This document shows positions 1-4,827 of a DNA stretch of 7,912 nt, one piece after another. Origin of the DNA: a bacterium (GTDB taxonomy: Bacteria; Gemmatimonadota; Gemmatimonadetes; Gemmatimonadales; Gemmatimonadaceae); contig JAJZRK010000145.1 of NCBI GenBank assembly GCA_021802745.1, forward strand, positions 1 to 7,912. The letters run 5' to 3'. The notes below the pieces were generated by a model. It saw only the letters and a program-made list of their open reading frames with translations, made no database searches and was not told the DNA's origin. A program made the translations under genes and the position numbers. The first letter of the stretch is position 1. Every line of letters starts with the position of its first letter.

Positions 1-578
1 CGCCGCCGATGGTGGAGAACGAGCAGATCATCCCGCTCGACGCGCACGGCGTGAAGGTGATCTCGCTCGGCTTTCTCATCGAGCGCGACCAGCCCGCCAT
101 CTGGCGCGGCCCGATCGTGATGAAGATCGTCACGCAGTTCCTGCGCGACGTGGCCTGGGGCCAGCTCGACTACCTGTTCGTGGACATGCCGCCCGGCACG
201 GGCGACGCCCAGCTTTCGCTCGTGCAGGCGGCCACCATCGAGGGGGCCGTCATCGTCACGACGCCGCAGGACGTGGCCGTCGGCGACGCCCTGCGCGGCG
301 CCAAGATGTTCGAGCGCGTCGGTGTGCCGGTGCTCGGCATCGTCGAGAACATGAGCTGGTTCGAATCGCCGGAGACGGGCAAGCCGATGGCGATTTTTTG
401 CTCGGGCGGCGGCCAGCGCCTGGCCGATGAACTCGGCGTGCCGCTGCTCGGTCAGGTGCCGTTGTATCCGCCCATTGGCGAAGGCGGCGACACCGGACGT
501 CCGATCGTCGTGGCCGACCCGGCGTGCAGCGCGGCCCGGGCCCTCGTGGCGGTGGCGGGAAAGCTCTCAGCGAAGTAG
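1..578 (+). CDS. mrp: Mrp/ApbC-family P-loop ATPase (iron-sulfur cluster carrier type), 3' part
   Basis: The reading frame is open from the window edge (frame of position 3) to TAG at 576-578, so the N-terminal FSCA/DUF59-type region and the Walker A P-loop lie outside. Visible Mrp hallmarks are RGPIVMKIVTQFL, the Walker B-like VDMPPGTGDAQLSLVQ, TTPQDVAVGDA, GIVENMSWF, SGGGQRLADELGVPLLG and a terminal GEGGDTGRPIV. In this family such proteins are cytosolic ATPases that carry or transfer [4Fe-4S] clusters to apoproteins. The odd point is that the CxxC usually found just after ENMS(Y/W)F is absent: here the segment reads ESPETG, and a lone Cys comes later in IFCSGGG. Some Mrp homologues, for example in cyanobacteria, are also thought to lack the motif, so ATPase function is likely but the mode of cluster binding is uncertain. 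The ATG at position 9 is internal and is not the true start. Confidence 0.93.
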   Translation, partial: PPMVENEQIIPLDAHGVKVISLGFLIERDQPAIWRGPIVMKIVTQFLRDVAWGQLDYLFVDMPPGTGDAQLSLVQAATIEGAVIVTTPQDVAVGDALRGAKMFERVGVPVLGIVENMSWFESPETGKPMAIFCSGGGQRLADELGVPLLGQVPLYPPIGEGGDTGRPIVVADPACSAARALVAVAGKLSAK

Positions 579-594
579 CGCCCGTGTGAGTAAT

Positions 595-624
595 CAGGGG
601 ACCGGACGCCCTTGTGTCCCCCTG
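595..624 (+). terminator. Imperfect stem-loop between mrp and the SAM hydrolase gene
   Basis: CAGGGG (595-600) pairs perfectly with CCCCTG (619-624), and AC (601-602) can add two pairs with GT (616-617) if C618 bulges out. The hairpin starts 16 nt after the mrp stop codon and ends 21 nt before the next start codon. No T-run follows, so a terminator role is tentative; it could equally be a processing or leader structure. Confidence 0.3.
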
Positions 625-645
625 GTGACCCCTCAATTTGCGGCC

Positions 646-1395
646 ATGCCCCTCGTCACCCTGCTCACCGATTTCGGCACGGCGGACGGCTACGTCGCCG
701 AGATGAAGGGCGTGCTGCTCAGTGGAGCGCCCGCCGCGCAGCTGATTGACGTGTCGCACGACGTGCCGGCGCAGGACGTGGATTTCGCCCGGCTCACCTT
801 CGCGCGCTATTGGCGGCGGTTTCCCGTCGGAACGGTGCACCTGGTGGTGGTTGATCCCGATGTGGGAACCGCCCGCAAGGCGCTGGTCATCGAGAGCGAA
901 GGCCGCTTTGCCGTGGGTCCCGACAACGGGGTGCTCTCACCCGCCATGCTGTTGCCAGGAGCGCGCGCCGTGGCGCTCGACATCCCGCCTGGCGCGTCGC
1001 CCACCTTCCATGGCCGCGACGTCTTTGCGCCGGCGGCCGTGCGCCTGCTCAACGGCACACCGCTCGACGACATGGGGACTCCGTACAATGACGCCGCGGT
1101 GCGACGGACCCCGGAAGCACAACGCCGCGCCGACGGAGGGCAGGATGGCTTGGTGCTGGCGGTGGATCGCTTTGGCAACCTGATTACCAACCTGACCGCG
1201 CGCGGCGACGGCGTGGTGGAGATCGCCGGCAAGCTGCTGCGCATCGTGCGCACCTACGGCGAGGTGACGGAGGGCGAGCTGCTCGCTCTCGTCGGCTCGC
1301 ACGGACTTATCGAGGTGGCGGTGCGGGGCGGCAGCGCCGCGCGCACGCTGGGGGTTGGGCGCGGCGAGCCGGTGACGCTGCGCCGCGATCCGTAG
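646..1395 (+). CDS. SAM hydroxide adenosyltransferase (DUF62 / SAM hydrolase family)
   Basis: A 249-residue cytosolic enzyme expected to hydrolyse S-adenosylmethionine to adenosine and methionine. It opens with MPLVTLLTDFGTADGYVAEM, the classic N-terminus of the family, which is why ATG 646 is chosen over in-frame upstream codons such as GTG 625; no clear Shine-Dalgarno sequence precedes it. The Asp-Arg-His triad that activates water in DUF62 proteins is intact: D70 and R77 in VDPDVGTAR, and H122 in FHGRDVFAPAA. The N-terminal SAM-binding domain covers about residues 1-150, and the smaller C-terminal beta-barrel domain about 165-249, with DRFGNLITNL at 174-183. The triad argues against the related fluorinases and chlorinases. 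It follows mrp after 67 bp, so co-transcription is possible but unproven. The biological role of this family is still poorly defined. Confidence 0.9.
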   Translation: MPLVTLLTDFGTADGYVAEMKGVLLSGAPAAQLIDVSHDVPAQDVDFARLTFARYWRRFPVGTVHLVVVDPDVGTARKALVIESEGRFAVGPDNGVLSPAMLLPGARAVALDIPPGASPTFHGRDVFAPAAVRLLNGTPLDDMGTPYNDAAVRRTPEAQRRADGGQDGLVLAVDRFGNLITNLTARGDGVVEIAGKLLRIVRTYGEVTEGELLALVGSHGLIEVAVRGGSAARTLGVGRGEPVTLRRDP

Positions 1396-1440
1396 GTCGC
1401 TGCGCCGCGACCTGCAAGTCGCTGCGCGACGACCCCTCGT
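1375..1440. repeat. Three imperfect 22-bp tandem units across the SAM hydrolase stop codon
   Basis: Units lie at 1375-1396, 1397-1418 and 1419-1440. All share CGCTGCGC near their 5' end, and the first two match at 17 of 22 positions. The first unit encodes the last residues and stop codon of the SAM hydrolase gene, so the tract probably arose by local duplication of the gene's 3' end. Confidence 0.6.
1392..1430 (+). terminator. Two tandem GC-rich hairpins in the convergent gap
   Basis: The first hairpin pairs 1392-1400 with 1407-1415 (core GGTCGC/GCGACC, extended outward by A-T, one G-T wobble and G-C) around a 6-nt loop, and it begins at the stop codon itself. The second, GTCGC-TGC-GCGAC, occupies 1418-1430. 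The minus-strand gene ends at 1458, so both could serve convergent transcription. There is no T-tract, so intrinsic termination is plausible but not proven. Confidence 0.4.
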
Positions 1441-1457
1441 TTGCAGCGGCGTGACAC

Positions 1458-2597
1458 CTATTTCGCCGCGCCGCTCGGCGACGACGGCGTCGCGCTGCGC
1501 CGGCGCGCCGCGACGATGCCGCCAATCGGCGTCGGCGTCTGCCAGCTCGCCGGCGACACTTCGACGTGTGCCGTGCGCAGATGCACGCGCTGCACGCCGC
1601 CGCGCGCCAGCAGGGCCGCGCCCAGCCCGGCGCTTGCCGCCACCCACGTGACGGCAATGGCGACGATGCGCACCAGCATCGCGCTCCACGTGCCGTTCAC
1701 GAGCAGGGCGTTGGCCAGCCACGGCAGCATCAGCAGCGTGGCGCCGATCAGCAGCGACTGCACGGCGCGCAGGCGCACGTTCGGCCCCTCGCGCACGAGC
1801 GCGTGGCCGGCCACCGATGCGCCGGCGAGCGCGCCAAGCGTCACGAGCCCCGCCACGCCGAGGATGTACGCAACCACGGCGAAGGGAACGAGCAGGACGC
1901 CCACGATCGTGAGGGTCAGCGCGAGGCAGAGCAGGGCAAGCAGCGGGAGCGCGGCGATCTGCGCCGCGATGCCGAGGAAGAGCGCCGTGGTGAATCGGTG
2001 CTCCAGCGCCTGCACGACGCCCTCGAGTTGCGCCCCGGAGAAGAGGATGACGCCGAGTCCAACGAGCAGGACGATGACAAACCAGGCGGCCGTGATCTTG
2101 AGGGCGTGCCGCACGGCAGCCGGCCCGGCGAGTTCGGCATCGGCTTCGCGCGCCGTGCCGATCGGTCCCGTGCCGAGTGGTGCGACCGACCTCATCGCGC
2201 CGCCCACACGCCCGCCCTTCACGATCACCTGACCCTGCAGGGCGAGGGCAGAGCCCGTCACCTCACCACCGGAATGCACAACGACGTCTCCACCCAGGGT
2301 GTAGACGTCGCCAGTGACCACTCCGCGCACATCCAGCGTGCCGCGCGCGACGGCCACGGGACCGTTCACCGACTCCCCGGCCGGGATGGTCAGGTTGCCC
2401 CAGCTGAAGCGGTCAATGGACGGCAGGGCGCGCCCAGACGTCGTCGCGCGGGCGCTGTCGAGCAGCCGGGCGACCGAATCCCGAACCGCCTGCTGGGCAA
2501 CCGAATCCCGAACCGCCGTGGACTGTTGCGCCTGCAAACTGGCGGAGCCACCCATCGCGAGTGCGGTCGCGACGGCAGCGATCATGACGGCGCGCAT
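1458..2597 (-). CDS. Exported multi-pass membrane protein with bactofilin-like (polymer-forming) repeat segment
   Basis: A protein of 379 residues. Residues 1-23 form a signal peptide (basic start, hydrophobic AAVATALAMGG, then ASLQAQ). Residues 27-50 are a polar stretch holding a tandem AVRDSVA repeat. Residues 66-135 are a run of short beta-helix-like rungs (NGPVAVARGTLDVRGVVTGD, then VYTLGGDVVV, GEVTGSALALQGQVIVKGGR), as in bactofilin or polymer-forming proteins. Residues 170-330 hold about five or six hydrophobic membrane segments, followed by a basic Ser/Pro-rich tail. ATG 2597 is preferred because it gives the signal peptide and lies 6 nt after GGGAG (2604-2608); the frame stays open further upstream, but there it overlaps the anti-sigma gene. 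It begins 2 nt after the anti-sigma stop codon, so it is probably translationally coupled. Bactofilins are normally cytosolic, so an exported rung domain is notable. I infer a cell-envelope role as sensor or regulon target; the exact function is unknown. Confidence 0.82.
   Translation of the reverse strand: MRAVMIAAVATALAMGGSASLQAQQSTAVRDSVAQQAVRDSVARLLDSARATTSGRALPSIDRFSWGNLTIPAGESVNGPVAVARGTLDVRGVVTGDVYTLGGDVVVHSGGEVTGSALALQGQVIVKGGRVGGAMRSVAPLGTGPIGTAREADAELAGPAAVRHALKITAAWFVIVLLVGLGVILFSGAQLEGVVQALEHRFTTALFLGIAAQIAALPLLALLCLALTLTIVGVLLVPFAVVAYILGVAGLVTLGALAGASVAGHALVREGPNVRLRAVQSLLIGATLLMLPWLANALLVNGTWSAMLVRIVAIAVTWVAASAGLGAALLARGGVQRVHLRTAHVEVSPASWQTPTPIGGIVAARRRSATPSSPSGAAK
2465..2517 (-). 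repeat. In-frame 27-bp direct repeat encoding AVRDSVA twice
   Basis: Bases 2465-2490 and 2492-2517 match at 24 of 26 positions with a period of 27 bp. Because the period is nine codons, the duplication keeps the reading frame and gives AVRDSVAQQ followed by AVRDSVARL (residues 28-45) just after the signal peptide of the membrane protein. The segment is probably amphipathic helix or linker, and copy number could vary without breaking the gene. Confidence 0.75.
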
Positions 2598-2599
2598 GG

Positions 2600-3190
2600 T
2601 CAGCTCCCGCGCTGGCGGGAGGCGCTCGCGAGGGCGCGGAAGCCGAGGGCGGCACCGCCCACGGCTGCGACCAGCGCCACGGCGGCTGCGGCGATTGCCA
2701 GCGAGCCATCCGCTCGCAGGGCGGCGACGGCGGCGGTGCCAAACACCGACGCGAGCGCATCCTGGAGACCGCCGACGACTGCGTCGCGGACGCGGCCAGT
2801 CACCACGGCCGCCGACCCGACGGTGAGCCGGGCGCTCAGCGCGATACCGATGGCGCTGGCCGAGATGGCCACGGATGCCACGCCGGCGCCGGCCAACGCG
2901 AGGACGCGCAACGGCTGCGATTCGGGGATGAGCCCCTGAACCGTCGTGCGCGCGGCCACGTGCCAGGGCTCGACGATGTGCACCTGACCGAGGACGCGGT
3001 CGGCAAAGCCGGGGCGCGGCGCGTAGTGCGGGAGGCGCTCCAACGCATCGGCCACCGCGCGCGCCTCGTCGAGGCGGGTGCGGCAGTCCGCGCACTCATC
3101 AACGTGCGTGCGCAACTGGGCGCCGCCGAATCCGGCGTCGCCGTCGAGCAGCAGGTCGATTTCGTTGGGCAGCAAGTGGCGGTGTAGCAC
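2600..3190 (-). CDS. Membrane anti-sigma factor with zinc-finger (ZAS-type) N-terminus
   Basis: A protein of 196 residues encoded directly downstream of the ECF sigma gene. The N-terminal 60 residues resemble the zinc-binding anti-sigma domain, with H29-x3-C33-x2-C36 in THVDECADC. Such domains bind and sequester the sigma factor in the cytosol. Two hydrophobic segments follow, about 95-118 (VLALAGAGVASVAISAS) and 164-184 (LAIAAAAVALVAAVGGAALG), separated by a polar and alanine-rich stretch, so the protein is probably anchored in the inner membrane by two helices with a short loop between them. The start is GTG at 3190, supported by a perfect AGGAGG four bases upstream; no ATG fits as well. 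The gene ends with TGA 2 nt before the next start codon. Release could be by redox change at the Zn site or by proteolysis; the sequence does not decide. Confidence 0.85.
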   Translation of the reverse strand: MLHRHLLPNEIDLLLDGDAGFGGAQLRTHVDECADCRTRLDEARAVADALERLPHYAPRPGFADRVLGQVHIVEPWHVAARTTVQGLIPESQPLRVLALAGAGVASVAISASAIGIALSARLTVGSAAVVTGRVRDAVVGGLQDALASVFGTAAVAALRADGSLAIAAAAVALVAAVGGAALGFRALASASRQRGS

Positions 3191-3194
3191 TGGT

Positions 3195-3200
3195 CCTCCT
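3195..3200 (-). promoter_or_regulatory. Strong Shine-Dalgarno that fixes the GTG start of the anti-sigma gene
   Basis: CCTCCT on the plus strand reads AGGAGG on the minus strand, 4 nt before GTG 3190. It is the best ribosome binding site in the window, whereas the sigma gene upstream has none visible. This suggests the anti-sigma factor may be made in excess over the sigma factor. Confidence 0.75.
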
Positions 3201-3207
3201 GTGGAGC

Positions 3208-3235
3208 CTTACGGGGTCGTGTTGGAACGGGTTTC
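3208..3235 (-). promoter_or_regulatory. Possible internal ECF-type promoter before the anti-sigma gene
   Basis: On the minus strand GAAAC (3235-3231) is followed after 17 nt by CGTAAG (3213-3208), which resembles the general ECF pattern of a GAAC-like -35 and a CGT-like -10. Transcription would start just before the AGGAGG. This is a short match in GC-rich DNA and could be chance. Confidence 0.2.
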
Positions 3236-3247
3236 AGTGGGGGAGAG

Positions 3248-3264
3248 GGGTCCGGCGAGGACCC
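3248..3264 (-). terminator. Hairpin directly after the sigma gene stop codon
   Basis: On the minus strand GGGTCC-TCGCC-GGACCC forms a 6-bp all-Watson-Crick stem with a 5-nt loop, starting at the base after the TGA of the sigma gene. It lies in the 74-bp gap before the anti-sigma gene. It has no T-run, so it may act as a weak attenuator or mRNA-stability element rather than a full terminator. Confidence 0.4.
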
Positions 3265-3867
3265 TCATTCCCGGAGGTGCTCGAGGGCCTCCCGGAGCTG
3301 GTGCCGGGCGCGATGGATGTAGGTCTTCACGGTCCCCAGGGGGAGGTCGAGGGTGGCCGCGATCTCCTCGTACGAGCGGCCCTCGACGTGGCGCAGCATG
3401 ATGCAGGCCCGGTACTCGGGGCGCAGGCCGCCGATGGCCCTTTCGATGGCCGATCCGAGCTCCTTGGCCTCCATGACGTCGAGGGCCGATTCGGAGTGGT
3501 CGGCGATGTCAAAGGAGGTCGCCTCGATGTCGGCCGCGGTGGCCGCGTTGGGGGCGCCGTCCATGGAGATGGTGTCGAGGTGCCGCCGCCGCAGGTGATC
3601 AATGGCGACGTTATTGGCGATCTTGAACAGCCAGCTCGAGAACTTGAACTCGGGGCGGTACTTGTCTATGTGGTTCAGGACTTTGATGAACGTGTCCTGG
3701 GCGAGGTCCTCGGCGGTGGCGCTGTCGCGCACCATGCGGAAGACGAGCGAGAAGACCGGGCGTTCGTAGCGGCGCACGAGTTCCCGGAACGCCGTTTCGC
3801 GCCCTTGCTGGGCGAGTCGGGCGACATCCGCGTCGGGAAGGTTGGGAAGGTCGAGGGCCGGAGGCAT
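3265..3867 (-). CDS. RNA polymerase ECF sigma-70 factor
   Basis: A protein of 200 residues, the normal length for group 4 (ECF) sigma factors, with regions 2 and 4 only. Sigma region 2 spans about residues 24-95 and includes AEDLAQDTFIKVLNHIDKY and the -10-binding/melting segment FSSWLFKIANNVAIDHLRRR. A linker of about 40 residues follows (96-135). Region 4 spans 136-198 with the helix-turn-helix YEEIAATLDLPLGTVKTYIH (about 166-185), which reads the -35 element. ATG 3867 is chosen because the family-like sequence begins about 12 residues later; the frame stays open upstream to 4038 but that part looks non-coding. No Shine-Dalgarno is seen. It heads a minus-strand operon with its anti-sigma factor and a membrane protein, so it probably controls an envelope response and may autoregulate. 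Its target promoters are not evident here. Confidence 0.93.
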   Translation of the reverse strand: MPPALDLPNLPDADVARLAQQGRETAFRELVRRYERPVFSLVFRMVRDSATAEDLAQDTFIKVLNHIDKYRPEFKFSSWLFKIANNVAIDHLRRRHLDTISMDGAPNAATAADIEATSFDIADHSESALDVMEAKELGSAIERAIGGLRPEYRACIMLRHVEGRSYEEIAATLDLPLGTVKTYIHRARHQLREALEHLRE

Positions 3868-4027
3868 GCGTAGCGGCGGAAAGGTAGCCGCGGCGCGACG
3901 GAGCGACCAGCGCGCGGCGACTCCGGGCGCCTCCGCGGCGGCCCCGCGGCGGCCCCGCGAGCTTCTTTGCGCGGGGGAATCGCGCCGCGTGCTTGCTCCG
4001 GTGCTCCACCCCGGCGAGTTTTCGAGG
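3868..4027. promoter_or_regulatory. Divergent intergenic region between the sigma operon and the quinone operon
   Basis: This 160-bp stretch must carry the promoters of both operons unless the genes start further out. I could not identify convincing -35/-10 pairs on either strand. Its visible content is strong GC bias and an 11-bp tandem duplication at 3935-3956. On the plus strand GGCGAG (4013-4018) lies 9 nt before the GTG at 4028 and is a fair ribosome binding site for ubiE. Confidence 0.45.
3935..3956. repeat. Two perfect copies of an 11-bp unit, GCGGCGGCCCC
   Basis: Copies lie at 3935-3945 and 3946-3956, inside the divergent promoter region. It may be simple GC-rich slippage or a doubled protein-binding site; nothing else supports a function. 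Confidence 0.5.
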
Positions 4028-4795
4028 GTGAATCGCACGACCGACCTCGAGGCGCGTGAGGCGAGCGCCGCGGCGGCCGGCGCCGCGGTGAAGCGGGCCT
4101 ATGTGCGGCGCATGTTCTCGGACATCGCCCCGCGCTACGACCTGCTCAATCGCGTCCTCAGCCTGGGCGTGGACCGCTACTGGCGGCGCTTGGCGCTCGC
4201 CCGGCTGGGGTGGGAACGCGACCCGGCGGGGACCTTTCTCGACCTCTGCGCCGGCACCCTCGACGTCGCCGCCGCCTTGAGTGCCCGTGCGGGGTTCACG
4301 GGGCAGGTGATTGGCGCCGATTTTGCCGAGCCAATGCTTCGGGCGGGGCGGTCCAAGCTGGCGGGACGACCGATCGCGCCCGTGGTGGCCGATGCGCTCT
4401 CGCTGCCGATGGCGGATGGCTCGTTGGCCGGGGCGATCGTGGCGTTCGGCATTCGCAATGTCGCCGACCTCGACGCTTGCCTGCGCGAAGTGCGGCGGAC
4501 GCTGAAGCCGGGGGCGCGGTTTGTGATCCTCGAGTTCTCGACGCCGCGGATGGCGCTGGCGCGCAGCGTCTATCACGCGTACTTCCATCACGTGCTGCCG
4601 CGCATTGGCGGGCTGGTGAGCGGGCACCGGACGGCGTACACGTACCTGCCGGAGTCGGTGCGGAGCTTCCCGGAGGGATCCGCGCTCGCCGCTCGCATGG
4701 TGAGTGCGGGGTTCGGCGACGTGCAGTGGCGGGCGCTGACGTTTGGGATTGCGGCGGTGCATGTGGGGACGAAGACGGCGGACGGTGGACGGTAG
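4028..4795 (+). CDS. ubiE: UbiE/MenG-type demethylmenaquinone C-methyltransferase
   Basis: A SAM-dependent class I methyltransferase, 255 residues from the chosen start, expected to methylate demethylmenaquinone in the last step of menaquinone synthesis. Family marks are FSDIAPRYDLLNRVLSLGVD (residues 30-49), the SAM-binding motif LDLCAGTLDVA (71-81), the acidic GADFAEPML, and the UbiE signature FGIRNVADLDACLREVRRTL followed by KPGARFVILEFSTP. The SAM loop is slightly odd: GTLD replaces the common GTGD. GTG 4028 is preferred because GGCGAG sits 9 nt upstream and it gives a normal N-terminus. GTG codons at 3989 and 4001 or the late ATG 4112 are alternatives; ATG 4112 would begin right at the conserved block. 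The gene ends inside a heptamer repeat and lies 32 bp before the UbiD gene, so it probably leads that operon. Menaquinone rather than ubiquinone is inferred from the neighbours. Confidence 0.88.
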   Translation: MNRTTDLEAREASAAAAGAAVKRAYVRRMFSDIAPRYDLLNRVLSLGVDRYWRRLALARLGWERDPAGTFLDLCAGTLDVAAALSARAGFTGQVIGADFAEPMLRAGRSKLAGRPIAPVVADALSLPMADGSLAGAIVAFGIRNVADLDACLREVRRTLKPGARFVILEFSTPRMALARSVYHAYFHHVLPRIGGLVSGHRTAYTYLPESVRSFPEGSALAARMVSAGFGDVQWRALTFGIAAVHVGTKTADGGR

Positions 4796-4822
4796 ACGGT
4801 AGACGGTAGACGGTAGACGGTG
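4774..4822. repeat. Seven-copy heptamer tandem repeat (GACGGTA type)
   Basis: Seven contiguous 7-bp units: GACGGCG, GACGGTG, four GACGGTA, then GACGGTG. The first three units encode the C-terminus of UbiE and supply its TAG stop; the last ends 5 nt before the UbiD ATG. Because seven is not a multiple of three, TAG occurs in all three frames (4793, 4800, 4807, 4814). The final unit together with the next bases gives GGAG (4822-4825), only 2 nt from the ATG, the sole Shine-Dalgarno-like motif there. Confidence 0.93.
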
Positions 4823-4827
4823 GAGCC

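Noticed and set aside
646..1395. DUF62 protein as a fluorinase or chlorinase
   Set aside because: The Asp-Arg-His triad typical of the hydrolase branch is intact, and no halogenase-specific loop or neighbouring halometabolite genes are seen.
1566..2939. A 457-codon plus-strand frame opposite the membrane protein and anti-sigma genes
   Set aside because: It spans two real genes and their junction, its composition is low-complexity Arg/Ala/His/Asp, and it has no recognisable domain.
2598..3095. N-terminal extension of the membrane protein frame up to 3095
   Set aside because: The extension runs through the anti-sigma gene in another frame and is Arg/Gly-rich. The internal ATG at 2597 gives a good signal peptide and Shine-Dalgarno.
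3868..4038. N-terminal extension of the sigma factor to 4038
   Set aside because: The added residues are Arg/Ala/Ser-rich, do not resemble sigma region 1 or 2, and would overlap the divergent ubiE start.
4774..4822. Heptamer tract as a CRISPR array or an iteron origin
   Set aside because: Units are contiguous 7-mers with no spacers, and there is no cas or replication gene nearby.
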